NCBI GenBank assembly: GCA_900045905.1 | Contig: FCNS01000040.1 | Span: forward strand, 19,670-83,669 | DNA: 64,000 nucleotides | Source of the DNA: Clostridiales bacterium CHKCI001 | GTDB lineage: Bacteria > Bacillota > Clostridia > Lachnospirales > Lachnospiraceae | Direction of reading: 5' to 3' | In this document: in pieces, positions 43,947-53,633 of the stretch | Numbering within the stretch: position 1 is the stretch's first letter | How the letters are laid out: every line of letters begins with the position of its first letter | Position numbers and translations under genes: made by a program | The notes under the pieces: model-generated | Database searches by the model: none | What the model saw: the letters and a program-made list of their open reading frames with translations, nothing else | What the model was told of the DNA's origin: nothing

Positions 43947-45644
43947 TTATCTTTTTACAAGATGAATTTCAATTGCTTCCAGTCTCAAGTTCTTTCCTGT
44001 TGTGCTAGACATTGTATCATCTCTTACCCAATCTTGCCAGCCTTCATTTTGTACATGTGTACGATATTCTACACTTCCTCCAATTGCATTATTATCCAGA
44101 CAAATTTCAATTCCTTCTAGTCTTAGGCTCTTACCCTTCGTTCCAGACATCACTCCGTCTGCTACAAACTCTTGCCAGCCTTCATTCTGTACATGCGTAC
44201 GATAAGAAATCGATAACGGCTTTTGTCCTGGTATCGCATCTTCCTCATAAATCGTACGAATTTCTATGTCATCTGTTAAAGTAAATTTACAAGTTGTTGC
44301 TTCACAAATCACTTTGTTTGTTGTTACATCCAACCAATACACAAACTGATAGCCAGGAACAGCTGATGCAGACAATTCAATTGATGACCCAATTACTTCA
44401 TAACTGCTAATCGCTGCTCCTAAAATTCGATCTCGTCCATCTACAATTTTTAACTGATTTGCCCATGCATTTAAAACTTCAACAGCTGTATTTGTATATT
44501 TATCTTCTCCTGTAATTACCCATTGCAATGCATTAAAATATGCAGCATTGGCAGACTGTTCAAAGCTTACAATATTTCCATGTCCCTCTGGCGTTCCTAT
44601 CCCAACACCTTCTTGTGCATTTGGTGTAAATTCCCATGATGACATTTGATCTGATACCGTTGATTTTAATTTTTGATAATCCGAATACCACGGTTCTTCT
44701 TTTTTCGCAATATGCTCCTTCATCGCCGTTAATTCTTCTTGACTATGACTAATTCCTGTATGTTGAAATATTATTCCTAAAACTTCATCTGTTTTAGGAA
44801 CGGAGCCTTTATAATTTACTTGAATTTTATGAGCACCAATTTCTAAATTGTTCAATTGCGCTGTCAATAATTCACCTTCCAAACTTACTATTGCTTCTTG
44901 CACTTCATAATTAACAGGATTTCTATCCCCATTCACAGGATACCAAAACAACGTTACATTGTTTCCATCTACTTCTTGCATTACTTCCAACGGGTCATGT
45001 CCTGTTACTTCTTCAAATGAAAATCAATATTCTCTTTGATTATTGGAATTGCTGTACAGCTGATTGTTTTCCATCCGTACAGGAGCCAAACTGAAATCTG
45101 GATTATCTCGCAACGCACTTAAATGGCTAAAAATTACATAGGTTCCAGATTGCTGATAATAATCAATGTAGAACCATTCATTCCAATTTACTGTATCTGC
45201 TTCAGCCTGAATATTATAATTACTGCCCTCTAAATTATAATATGGTTTTTCTGCATCTTCTTTAAAATAGTTTTGAATGATTAAATATTTATCGTTGTCG
45301 AAGCACTTGATTGCATAGGTTGTTCTCGTATAAGATGGATCATCAAATGTTTCATAATCAAATACATACAATATATTTCTTATTAAAATTCAGTACAATT
45401 TTTTCTACGTTATCACTGTCCATATTGGAGAAATTAGATCTTATGTATGCATGTCTTCCTTTTCCAATAATTAACGTATCAGGTTTTGATTCTGTCATCA
45501 CTGTATTGTTCTGCCCATTAGAGTTTGATACAAATACATCATTTTGTATATACAAATCATCTCTGCATATGTTTTCAAAGAAAACCCAATGGCTATTATA
45601 AAACATAATATGACTGTCATCCAAGCGTATTTTAATCGTTCCAT
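43947..45644 (-). pseudogene. Decayed secreted alginate-lyase-like protein with ChW repeats
   Basis: Several broken frames form one former gene. A clear start (AAAGGAG...ATG at 45644) opens a signal peptide, MERLKYAWMTVILCFIIAIG, whose frame soon closes. A DNRLRE/CBM96-like stretch continues in another frame (to about 45365). A beta-trefoil-like segment returns to the first frame and is cut by TGA at 45024-45026, after which the same frame runs on to 43947. The last part holds an Ig-like piece, the N-terminal part of an alginate_lyase-type domain (GISHSQEELTAMKEHIAKKE, NALQWVITGEDKY) that stops short, and only two ChW repeats. This gives two frameshifts, one nonsense codon and an internal deletion. 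Confidence 0.8.
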
Positions 45645-45830
45645 TCCTCTTTTCTCCTTTGACGATATTTATGAAAAGATTATGATATCAAAGATGGTTT
45701 TTGTACAATACATCAAAACTTATCTCTAAAAAAATCTTCTTTTTTCCTAAAATTATCCCCCCATTCTTTTCTTAAATATACAAAATACTACAAATATAAT
45801 TCATCCATTGGTCGAGTCACCACTACAAAC

Positions 45831-45859
45831 AAAAGGAAGCCCCAGAGGAGCTTCCTTTT
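45831..45859 (-). terminator. Terminator after the SDR dehydrogenase gene
   Basis: A 10-bp stem AAAAGGAAGC/GCTTCCTTTT with a 9-nt loop; the minus-strand 3' arm ends TTTTGTTTG. It lies 38 nt beyond the stop at 45898. Confidence 0.7.
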
Positions 45860-45897
45860 GCATAGCGATGAAATTCTCGCTATTTTTTGTGATTTTT

Positions 45898-46701
45898 TTA
45901 TTGTGGTTGTTTTCCAATATATGCCATAATTCCACCGTCTACATACAAAATATGTCCATTTACAAAATTGGATGCATCGGAGGCTAAAAACACTGCTGGT
46001 CCCATCAAATCTTCTGCCGTTCCCCAACGTCCCGCTGGAGTTTTTCCAAGAATAAAACGGTCAAATGGATGTCTAGAACCATCTGCCTGTTTTTGACGAA
46101 GCGGCAATGTCTGCGGCGTTGCAATATAACCAGGTCCTATTCCATTGCATTGAATATTATATGCTCCATATTCAGAGGCAATATTTTTCGTAAGCATTTT
46201 TAATCCGCCCTTTGCTGCTGCATAGGCTGATACGGTTTCCCGTCCCATTTCACTCATCATAGAGCAGATATTAATAATTTTTCCATGTCCCTTTTGAATC
46301 ATACCTGGAATTACCGCCTTGGACATAAGAAAAACTGCGTTTAAGTCTATATCAATAACCTGACGAAATTCTGCGGCACTCATTTCTAGCATTGGAATAC
46401 GTTTAATGATTCCAGCATTATTCACTAAAATATCAATCGTTCCCAGCTCTTTTTCAATATCACAAACCATCTTTGCTATCTGATCTTCATCCGTAACATC
46501 ACAGATATACCCTTTCGCATCAATGCCTTTTTCTTTATAGTCACTCAATGCCTTCTCCATATGCTGCTGTCCACGGCAATTAAATGCAATTTTAGCACCT
46601 GCCCCCGCCAGTGCTTCTGCAATAGAAAATCCAATTCCATATGCCGCTCCTGTTACCAATGCTACTTTTCCTTCTAATGAAAAATAATTCAATTGCTTCA
46701 T
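45898..46701 (-). CDS. SDR family oxidoreductase, gluconate 5-dehydrogenase-like
   Basis: A 267-residue classical short-chain dehydrogenase. The cofactor motif is VTGAAYGIGFSIAEAL (about 15-30), NNAGI follows, and the catalytic SAYAAAKGG with Tyr/Lys lies near residue 160. The C-terminal AVFLASDASNFVNGHILYVDGG is typical of gluconate 5-dehydrogenase and 2-deoxygluconate dehydrogenases. A role in sugar-acid use is likely, and it borders the polysaccharide-enzyme cluster, but no transporter or partner is beside it. The ATG at 46701 has AGGAGG; the longer frame to 46758 is not used. Confidence 0.9.
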   Translation of the reverse strand: MKQLNYFSLEGKVALVTGAAYGIGFSIAEALAGAGAKIAFNCRGQQHMEKALSDYKEKGIDAKGYICDVTDEDQIAKMVCDIEKELGTIDILVNNAGIIKRIPMLEMSAAEFRQVIDIDLNAVFLMSKAVIPGMIQKGHGKIINICSMMSEMGRETVSAYAAAKGGLKMLTKNIASEYGAYNIQCNGIGPGYIATPQTLPLRQKQADGSRHPFDRFILGKTPAGRWGTAEDLMGPAVFLASDASNFVNGHILYVDGGIMAYIGKQPQ

Positions 46702-46850
46702 TGCAAACCTCCTTGTTTTTTGCTCCCCTTGTGATAAAATAATCGTTTCTTGTTTCATATATTTATTATATCACAACATTTTTTCCATTTACTATTATTT
46801 TTTATTAGAAACATTGCAAATATTGAACAATCAGATGAAACATAACTCAA

Positions 46851-47861
46851 TTATTTATTTAGATGCAGAGAAAAACTTTCTGTTGTACGTTCACGAAGCA
46901 TTAAGTCAAATACGGCTTCTCTTGCAGAGCGATTATGGAATAATACTTCATTGACCTCCTGAATAATCGGAAGTGTTACATGATATTTTTCTCCAAGTTT
47001 TAGAGCAGCCTTGGCAGAATAGACTCCTTCTACAACCATATGAACTTCATCCATCGCTTCCTGCATTGTATAGCCTTTTCCAATTAAAATTCCCGCACGT
47101 CGGTTACGGCTATGCATACTTGCACAAGTTACAATCAAATCTCCAATACCAGAAAGTCCACAGAACGTTTCAAACTTTCCGCCCATTTCACATCCAAGCC
47201 GAGCAATCTCTACAATTCCTCTTGTAATTAAAGCTGCTTTGGCATTATCCCCACATCCCAAGCCATCTGCAATACCAGCTGCCAATGCAATTACATTTTT
47301 CAAAGAACCTCCAAGTTCAATTCCTAATACATCTAAACTGGTATAGACACGAAATGTTGGTGCCATAAAGAAATTTTGCACGGTTTCTGCCATTTCCATT
47401 GTTTTTGCACCTGCTACACAAGTTGTAGGCATTCCCTTACTTACCTCTTCGGCATGACTTGGACCAGATAGTACCGCTACATTAGCCTGAGGAATTTCCT
47501 GTTCAATCTGTTCGGATAGAGTCATTAACGTATCTTCTTCAATACCCTTTGCTACATTCACAATTAATTGACCTGCTGGAATAAATCCTGCTATTTTTTT
47601 ACTTGTCACTCTTGTAAAAATAGATGGAACTGCCATAACAATCAGCTCTTTCTCTTTACATGCTTCTTCCAAGTTTTCTGTAAACTGAATTCCTTCTGGA
47701 ATATGTACTCCAGGTAGACTTTCGTGTTTTCTCTGCTCTGAGAGCATCTTTACTTCTTCTGGAATTGCAGACCAGGCAACTACATGATGTCCATTTTCAT
47801 GAAGTAAAATTGCAAGGGTCGTTCCCCATGTACCTGTACCGATTACACTTACATTCGCCAT
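46851..47861 (-). CDS. gpsA: Glycerol-3-phosphate dehydrogenase [NAD(P)+]
   Basis: Makes sn-glycerol 3-phosphate from DHAP for phospholipids. 336 residues with the dinucleotide motif VIGTGTWGTTLAILL (about 5-19), SGPSHAEEV, the catalytic-lysine segment LGGSLKNVIALAAGI (about 183-197) and ALITRGIVEIARLG. The ATG at 47861 has AAAGGAG upstream. It follows plsY by 23 nt, so two consecutive steps of phospholipid synthesis are co-transcribed. Confidence 0.97.
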   Translation of the reverse strand: MANVSVIGTGTWGTTLAILLHENGHHVVAWSAIPEEVKMLSEQRKHESLPGVHIPEGIQFTENLEEACKEKELIVMAVPSIFTRVTSKKIAGFIPAGQLIVNVAKGIEEDTLMTLSEQIEQEIPQANVAVLSGPSHAEEVSKGMPTTCVAGAKTMEMAETVQNFFMAPTFRVYTSLDVLGIELGGSLKNVIALAAGIADGLGCGDNAKAALITRGIVEIARLGCEMGGKFETFCGLSGIGDLIVTCASMHSRNRRAGILIGKGYTMQEAMDEVHMVVEGVYSAKAALKLGEKYHVTLPIIQEVNEVLFHNRSAREAVFDLMLRERTTESFSLHLNK

Positions 47862-47884
47862 AATAATTTCTCCTTTACCCAAAC

Positions 47885-48523
47885 CTATTTTTTCGCCCCA
47901 ATTTTATTCTCTGTCCCATGCAATAATCGTACAATATTCGCACGATGACGCCAATACGCCAATACAGTAAGAAATAGTATCACTGTGCAAAACTCCATTC
48001 TTACTGATGCATTCAGTTGATAAGCTCCCTGTTGCGTGAAACATACTGACATAATAAAAAACGCAGTTACAACAAGAAGCGAACCTAACGATACAAATCG
48101 AGTAATTGCTACAGTTACAACAAACAATACAAGACATACAAGCGTAGTTCTCCAGTCCAGCATTAAAATTAATGCTGCGGTACAAGCAATTCCTTTTCCT
48201 CCTTTAAAATTCATATAACACGGATAATTATGTCCAAGTATTACTCCTGTTGCAGTATAAAGCATATAAAGATAGGCATTTCCTGATTCTTTTTGCTTAA
48301 AAACGAATAAGACAATAAGACATGGAATTAAACATTTTAGTACATCACCTAAAAACACAATTAATCCAGCTTTCTTTCCCATTACCCGCAGAGAATTTGT
48401 CGCACCAGAGTTTCCACTTCCTTCCTTGCGAATATCAATTCCTTTGATTTTTCCATACCAGTATCCTGTTTCAATTAATCCACAGCAATATCCAATAATC
48501 AATAATAAGATTCGTATCATCAT
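47885..48523 (-). CDS. plsY: Acyl-phosphate:glycerol-3-phosphate acyltransferase
   Basis: A 212-residue membrane enzyme with five to six helices that acylates glycerol 3-phosphate to lysophosphatidate using acyl phosphate. Signature motifs are GSGNSGATNSLRVMG (about 35-49) and NFKGGKGIACT (about 105-115). The start lies in a GTGATGATG cluster at 48526-48518 overlapping the der stop; which codon is used is uncertain. Confidence 0.95.
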   Translation of the reverse strand: MMIRILLLIIGYCCGLIETGYWYGKIKGIDIRKEGSGNSGATNSLRVMGKKAGLIVFLGDVLKCLIPCLIVLFVFKQKESGNAYLYMLYTATGVILGHNYPCYMNFKGGKGIACTAALILMLDWRTTLVCLVLFVVTVAITRFVSLGSLLVVTAFFIMSVCFTQQGAYQLNASVRMEFCTVILFLTVLAYWRHRANIVRLLHGTENKIGAKK

Positions 48524-49848
48524 CACTGTTTTTCCTTTCGTTCACGAATAATAAACTTTAACGAAGTTCCTCTAAATCCAAATGCCTCTCGTATTTTATT
48601 TTCAATGTATCTTGTATAAGAAAAATGCATTAGTTCCTTATCATTAACAAATATTACAAATGTTGGCGGTTTTACGGATACTTGAGTAATATAATATAAC
48701 TTTAAACGTTTTCCTTTATCCGAAGGAGGCTGTTGCAATGCGACTGCTTCTGTCATAATCTCGTTTAACACACCTGTTGCAATACGCATCGATTGATTTT
48801 CAATTACCATATCAATCAATTCAAACAGCTTATTTAAGCGCTGTCCTGTCTTCGCCGATATAAAGATCATTTCTGCATATGGCATATAAGACAATGTCTC
48901 TCTTATCTTTTCCTGGAAACGATAAATTGTCTTATCGTTTTTCTCAATCGCATCCCACTTATTGACTGCAATAATAACTCCTTTTCCTTTTTCATGGGCA
49001 ATTCCAGCAATTTTCGCATCTTGTTCTGTGACACCTTCTGTCGCATCAATCACCATCACTACAATATCTGCGCGCTCCACTGCCGTCACAGTACGAATAA
49101 TGCTATAACGTTCTAATTCTTCCTTAATTCTACTTTTTCGCCGAAGCCCTGCCGTATCAATAAAAATATATTCCTTTCCATTATAGACAATATCCGTATC
49201 TACTGCATCTCTTGTAGTACCTGCAATATCAGAAACAATCACACGATTCTCTCCGACAATTTTATTAATAATAGAAGATTTTCCAACGTTTGGTTTTCCA
49301 ACAATCGCAATACGCGGACGGTCATCTTCTTCCTCCTCTAACATAGATGCATCAAAATGCTTTGTTAAGTTTTCCAACATATCGCCTAGTCCTAACCGAC
49401 CTGCTGCTGAAACAGGATTTGGCTCACCAATACCTAAATTATAAAATTCATATACATCTGGCATCTGTTTTTCAAAATTGTCCACTTTATTTACTACAAG
49501 TACAACTGGTTTATGAGAACGGCGAAGCATGTCTGCTACTTTAGCATCCGCATCCACAAGTCCTTGCCGTACATCAGTAATAAATAAAATCACATCTGCT
49601 GTTGCAATTGCAATTTCTGCCTGTTCTCTCATCTGGGATAAAATAATATCCTTACTATCTGGCTCAATACCTCCTGTATCAATTAAAGTAAATGTCATAT
49701 CCAGCCATGTGCAGTCTGCATAAATACGATCTCTTGTTACACCTGGAGTATCCTTTACAATTGCAATCGTATCTCCAGCCAATGCATTAAACAGTGTAGA
49801 TTTTCCTACATTTGGACGCCCTACAATGGCCACTACTGGTTTACTCAT
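48523..49848 (-). CDS. der: Ribosome biogenesis GTPase Der (EngA)
   Basis: A 441-residue protein with two GTPase domains in tandem and a C-terminal KH-like domain. The P-loops are GRPNVGKSTLFNAL (about 10-23) and GKPNVGKSSIINKI (about 183-196). G4 motifs NKVD and NKWD are present. It acts in 50S subunit assembly. It begins 30 nt after the DUF512 gene and overlaps plsY. Confidence 0.98.
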   Translation of the reverse strand: MSKPVVAIVGRPNVGKSTLFNALAGDTIAIVKDTPGVTRDRIYADCTWLDMTFTLIDTGGIEPDSKDIILSQMREQAEIAIATADVILFITDVRQGLVDADAKVADMLRRSHKPVVLVVNKVDNFEKQMPDVYEFYNLGIGEPNPVSAAGRLGLGDMLENLTKHFDASMLEEEEDDRPRIAIVGKPNVGKSSIINKIVGENRVIVSDIAGTTRDAVDTDIVYNGKEYIFIDTAGLRRKSRIKEELERYSIIRTVTAVERADIVVMVIDATEGVTEQDAKIAGIAHEKGKGVIIAVNKWDAIEKNDKTIYRFQEKIRETLSYMPYAEMIFISAKTGQRLNKLFELIDMVIENQSMRIATGVLNEIMTEAVALQQPPSDKGKRLKLYYITQVSVKPPTFVIFVNDKELMHFSYTRYIENKIREAFGFRGTSLKFIIRERKEKQ

Positions 49849-49878
49849 AGTTTTATTCTCCTTTATATTCCAAATTTA

Positions 49879-51246
49879 TTATTTTTCCAATTCATATGGA
49901 GCGTGATTTTCTTCTCCTTCTTCTGGATCGGATTGTCCCAACATTGCATAAATCAGAGCCTGTCCGCTTGATTTTACAATATTAATTGAAACTTGTAAAG
50001 TCTTTTCTAACTCTTGCTTCGTGACATCATCCAAAAAGACATTTTCTCCACTTCGAAACATATTGGATGGCAGTAATAGCTGTTCTCCTAATTGTTGCCT
50101 GATAAGCTGATTTTTTAAATCCTGTCCTGTAATTAAACCAGATACCGTTATCATCTCTCCAAAAAACTCATTGGTAATGGAATAAATATGTCCAATTACA
50201 TTCGGGAATTTTTCATTTAGCTTTTGATAAATCGCTTTGATATAAGGAAATGCTAATTTTCCCGTTGCCAGCGAAAACTCAAATGCCCGATCGTCTCCAT
50301 TAAGCGCTTCCATTGCCTCTTTTGCTTCTTCCATTAGCAGGCGCAACATACCAACTCCATTTTCCAACTGAATGTATCCATCATAACGTTCTTCTTCTGG
50401 AAGTGGACGCTGTGCTAAAATATAAAATTCATCACTGGCATGGATAAAATGAATTCCATGTTCTTGATAAATTTTTCTTTGCCATCGCTCAATTATATCG
50501 ATTGTCTGTTCTGCATCTTCTTTCGTAAATGGCTCTAACGGATATAATCCCTCCCGAAATTTGGAAAGTCCAACAGGAACAACTGATACACTTTCCATAT
50601 ATGGAATATATTGTGATAAGTCTCGAATACTGCGCTCTAACTCTTCTTTATCATTTACATTTTTACAAAGGACAATCTGCCCGTTCATCTCTACTCCAGC
50701 TTCATACAAAGTCTGAATTTTTTTTAGCGATTCTCCAGCAAATCGATTATGCAGCATTTTACAACGCAGTTCAGGATTTGTTGTCTGTACGGAAATATTG
50801 ATTGGGGAAAGTTTATAATCGATAATTCGTTGAATGTCTTTCTCTTTCATATTTGTTAATGTAATATAGTTTCCTTGAAGAAACGATAATCTGGAATCAT
50901 CATCTTTAAAATAAAGCGTTTCCCTCATACCAGGAGGCATTTGATCGATAAAGCAGAAAATACATTTATTAGAGCAAGAACGGTAGTCTGACATCAATCC
51001 ATTTTCGAATACAATCCCGAGATCCTGATCATAATCCTTTTCGATATCTAATTCCCATTCTTCTCCTTCTGCTGTAATTACAAATAATTCAATATACTCA
51101 TCTTTTATCAGATACTCATAGTCAAAAACATCCTCGATTTCTTTTTCATTAATTGCCACTACACGATCCCCTGGCTTTAACTCCATCTCTTCTGCAATAG
51201 AACCTGGCTCCACCGCACATATTAAGTGACCTTTTTGTTTGTTCAT
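49879..51246 (-). CDS. Radical SAM protein with PDZ and DUF512 domains
   Basis: A 455-residue protein. An N-terminal PDZ-like domain (about 5-65; EPGSIAEEMELKPGDRVVAIN) leads to a radical SAM core. The FeS motif CSNKCIFCFID (Cx3Cx2C) is near residue 90, and DDSRLSFLQGNYITLTN follows. A C-terminal DUF512 domain ends with DVTKQELEKTL. Biochemistry of the family is unknown. It often lies next to der in clostridia, as here. The ATG at 51246 follows GGAGG; an upstream one at 51261 has no such site. Confidence 0.92.
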   Translation of the reverse strand: MNKQKGHLICAVEPGSIAEEMELKPGDRVVAINEKEIEDVFDYEYLIKDEYIELFVITAEGEEWELDIEKDYDQDLGIVFENGLMSDYRSCSNKCIFCFIDQMPPGMRETLYFKDDDSRLSFLQGNYITLTNMKEKDIQRIIDYKLSPINISVQTTNPELRCKMLHNRFAGESLKKIQTLYEAGVEMNGQIVLCKNVNDKEELERSIRDLSQYIPYMESVSVVPVGLSKFREGLYPLEPFTKEDAEQTIDIIERWQRKIYQEHGIHFIHASDEFYILAQRPLPEEERYDGYIQLENGVGMLRLLMEEAKEAMEALNGDDRAFEFSLATGKLAFPYIKAIYQKLNEKFPNVIGHIYSITNEFFGEMITVSGLITGQDLKNQLIRQQLGEQLLLPSNMFRSGENVFLDDVTKQELEKTLQVSINIVKSSGQALIYAMLGQSDPEEGEENHAPYELEK

Positions 51247-51476
51247 AAAATCCTCCGTCACATTCTTTCAATTTTTCATTTTCTATTATAACAGGCTTAC
51301 GAACAAAAGTATAGCCTTAACTTTAAACCAAAGTGAGGGATTTATCCTTTTTCTATCTCCAATACTTTAATCATATTTTACATAAATTTTTCTTTTATAA
51401 ATTACTTTTTTGGCTTAGATACGTGTATTTCTTCTCCTAATTTCTGACAACATTTTACATAATATAAATAAATCAC

Positions 51477-51505
51477 TTGCGTTTCGCCTAAATTAATGTT
51501 ATAAA
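51477..51505 (+). promoter_or_regulatory. Sigma-A promoter of the PRPP synthetase gene
   Basis: TTGCGT, a 17-nt spacer and TATAAA, 48 nt upstream of the ATG at 51553. Confidence 0.6.
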
Positions 51506-51552
51506 AATATTATACAATGTAAAGCAAAAGAGAACATTTCATGGAGGATTAT

Positions 51553-52749
51553 ATGGCTAACAATTATACCTTTGACAATACGATTCCTTTGGCACCGTTA
51601 AAGATTGCAGCACTAGAAAGCTGTCATGATTTAGCCCAAGAAGTTCATAAGTATATTCTTAAATTTCGCAAAAATGATACCAAAGTTTTAAAAAAGAAAA
51701 ATTCCAGTCTTGCTTATCGTGGTTATGAGTGTGATTCCTATCTTTTGGATTTTGAGTGCTCTCGCTTTGGTTCTGGAGAAGCCAAATGCGTATTAAATGA
51801 ATCTGTTCGAGGAACTGATTTATTTGCTATGGTTGATATCACCAACTTCAGTCCAACTTATAAGGTATGCGGACATTTAAATCACATGTCACCTGACGAC
51901 CACTATCAAGATTTAAAACGTTTAATTTGTGCAGCATCTCCTGCACGACGTATCAATGTAATTATGCCATTTTTATATGAAGGACGCCAACATAAACGTT
52001 CTGGCAGAGAGTCACTGGACTGCGCTCAGGCTTTGGAGGAACTTGTAAGCTATGGTGTTTCTAATATCATTACATTCGATGCTCACGATCCTCGCGTGCA
52101 AAACGCAATTCCCCTTCACGGTTTTGATAACTTTACTCCACCTTATCAATTCATTAAGGCTCTTTTACGTAAAGAAGAAAATTTACAGATTGACAAAGAT
52201 CACTTAATGATTATCAGCCCAGACGAAGGAGCGATGAATCGAGCTTCCTATTTTGCCAATAATCTGGGTGTTGATATGGGTATGTTTTATAAACGCCGCG
52301 ATTACTCTGTAATTGTAAATGGAAAAAATCCAATTGTAGCCCATGAATTTTTAGGTGGCGATTTAAAAGGAAAGACTGCCATTATTGTAGATGATATGAT
52401 TTCCTCTGGCGAAAGTATGTTAGATACTGCCAAAGAATTAAAAGAACGTCATGCTACCAATGTAATTGTCTGTTGTACGTTCGGTCTTTTTACAGATGGC
52501 TTTGAAAAGTTTGATGATTTCTATGAAAAAGGTTATTTTGACTATGTAATAACGACAAACCTTAGTTATCGTACACCACAGTTACTTCAAAAACCTTGGT
52601 ATATTGAAGCAAATATGAGCAAGTTCCTAGCTGCCATTATTAATTCTTTAAACCATAACGTATCCCTAGGAACTGTTATTTCTCCTACTGAGAAGATTCA
52701 AAAACTTGTTAAAAAGCACAAAGAACGTCAAATGAACTCTCAGAAATAG
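51553..52749 (+). CDS. prs: Ribose-phosphate pyrophosphokinase (long form)
   Basis: Makes PRPP from ribose 5-phosphate and ATP for nucleotide, histidine and tryptophan synthesis. 398 residues, against about 315 for the classical enzyme. The ATP-binding YEGRQHKRSGRESLDCAQ region and the PRPP loop IVDDMISSGESMLDTA are both present. The start at 51553 has GGAGG 5 nt upstream; an earlier ATG at 51541 has no site. The extra length lies mostly in the N-terminal part and the C-terminal tail. It is a single-gene unit with its own promoter and terminator. Confidence 0.92.
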   Translation: MANNYTFDNTIPLAPLKIAALESCHDLAQEVHKYILKFRKNDTKVLKKKNSSLAYRGYECDSYLLDFECSRFGSGEAKCVLNESVRGTDLFAMVDITNFSPTYKVCGHLNHMSPDDHYQDLKRLICAASPARRINVIMPFLYEGRQHKRSGRESLDCAQALEELVSYGVSNIITFDAHDPRVQNAIPLHGFDNFTPPYQFIKALLRKEENLQIDKDHLMIISPDEGAMNRASYFANNLGVDMGMFYKRRDYSVIVNGKNPIVAHEFLGGDLKGKTAIIVDDMISSGESMLDTAKELKERHATNVIVCCTFGLFTDGFEKFDDFYEKGYFDYVITTNLSYRTPQLLQKPWYIEANMSKFLAAIINSLNHNVSLGTVISPTEKIQKLVKKHKERQMNSQK

Positions 52750-52764
52750 TCTGATTGATAAAAC

Positions 52765-52793
52765 AAAAGAAACCTCCACTGGAGCTTTCTTTT
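52765..52793 (+). terminator. Terminator after prs
   Basis: Stem AAAAGAAA-C-CTCC with GGAG-C-TTTCTTTT (one C-C mismatch), 3-nt loop, 15 nt after the stop codon. Confidence 0.65.
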
Positions 52794-52805
52794 GCATATC
52801 ACGAC

Positions 52806-52849
52806 AATAAGTCCCAGCATTATTTTTACAAATGATGCTGGGACTTATT
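52806..52849. terminator. Hairpin between prs and the convergent hypothetical gene
   Basis: A perfect 15-bp stem (AATAAGTCCCAGCAT with ATGCTGGGACTTATT), 14-nt loop. A T-rich stretch follows about 15 nt later on the plus strand. It probably separates the two convergent transcripts. Confidence 0.5.
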
Positions 52850-52874
52850 CACTCGCTAAAGTATTTTTTTCGCT

Positions 52875-53543
52875 TTAATAATAGAATGTACATATAATTT
52901 CCGTTCCCCCCATATTGGAGTTAATATTTGTACGAACACATTCTGTGTTTCCTTTTTCAAAGTTTAGCCATTTTTTCTCTTTTATCCAAGTCCATTCTTT
53001 ACTTACCCGAAATAAGTTCTCCCCTTTTCCAGTAATACAAATACTTGTCTCATCTTCCTCCACTTCTTCTACTTTCCAGTTACAAATTTGTTGAAATACA
53101 GCCGATTTTACAACAATATTTACTTTATTCGAGTTCAGAAATTTTCTTTTTATTTCTGGATACCCAAACCTTATAATTGGCTCCATTGCCTCTTTATGTT
53201 CTTCCAACAATAAAAAGGAAATTTCTATTTCATTTTGTCTCGTAATAAATAATGTCTGTTCTTCTTCTGTCTGTTCTGTCATCCAAGTCCAATTCTTTGA
53301 AAAAGCAAATTCTTCTTTATCTCCAAATGTACTATGTTTTTCATATTGATTTTCATACACATTTTTTACTAGTCGTATGTAATATTTTTCCTTGTCTTCC
53401 CACCAGTTTTCTTCCAGACTGCATAATCGAACTTCTGAGTAATAATTCCACAACTCACTCTCAATTCCTACAATTACCCAAGATGCATATCTTAAACGAT
53501 TCATCACTTCCTCTGAACTAATTCTTCTTTCTTTTCGCCTCAT
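52875..53543 (-). CDS. Hypothetical protein with two Trp-rich modules
   Basis: A 222-residue acidic, probably soluble protein that I do not recognise. Residue patterns repeat: FSKNWTWMTEQ near residue 81 and VSKEWTWIKEK near residue 179, each followed by a stretch of polar strands, suggesting two related beta modules. It is rich in Glu, Trp and Asn and has no signal peptide or membrane helix. The ATG at 53543 follows GGGAGGT by 5 nt; the upstream ATG at 53561 does not have a site. No informative neighbour. Confidence 0.75.
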   Translation of the reverse strand: MRRKERRISSEEVMNRLRYASWVIVGIESELWNYYSEVRLCSLEENWWEDKEKYYIRLVKNVYENQYEKHSTFGDKEEFAFSKNWTWMTEQTEEEQTLFITRQNEIEISFLLLEEHKEAMEPIIRFGYPEIKRKFLNSNKVNIVVKSAVFQQICNWKVEEVEEDETSICITGKGENLFRVSKEWTWIKEKKWLNFEKGNTECVRTNINSNMGGTEIICTFYY

Positions 53544-53633
53544 AACTACCTCCCATTTCATATTTTTTCATTATAACATAACTCCATACACTCGTAAACT
53601 ACTTTATTAAATTAGAACATTTTAAAAAATTAG

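Noticed and set aside
45024..45026. In-frame TGA in the ChW pseudogene as a possible selenocysteine codon
   Set aside because: No SECIS-like hairpin was seen after it, it lies in a linker-like region, and the gene has other lesions.
36800..45640. CRISPR-like array
   Set aside because: The regular repeats are ChW protein modules of about 120-150 bp that stay in frame, without short direct repeats and unique spacers.
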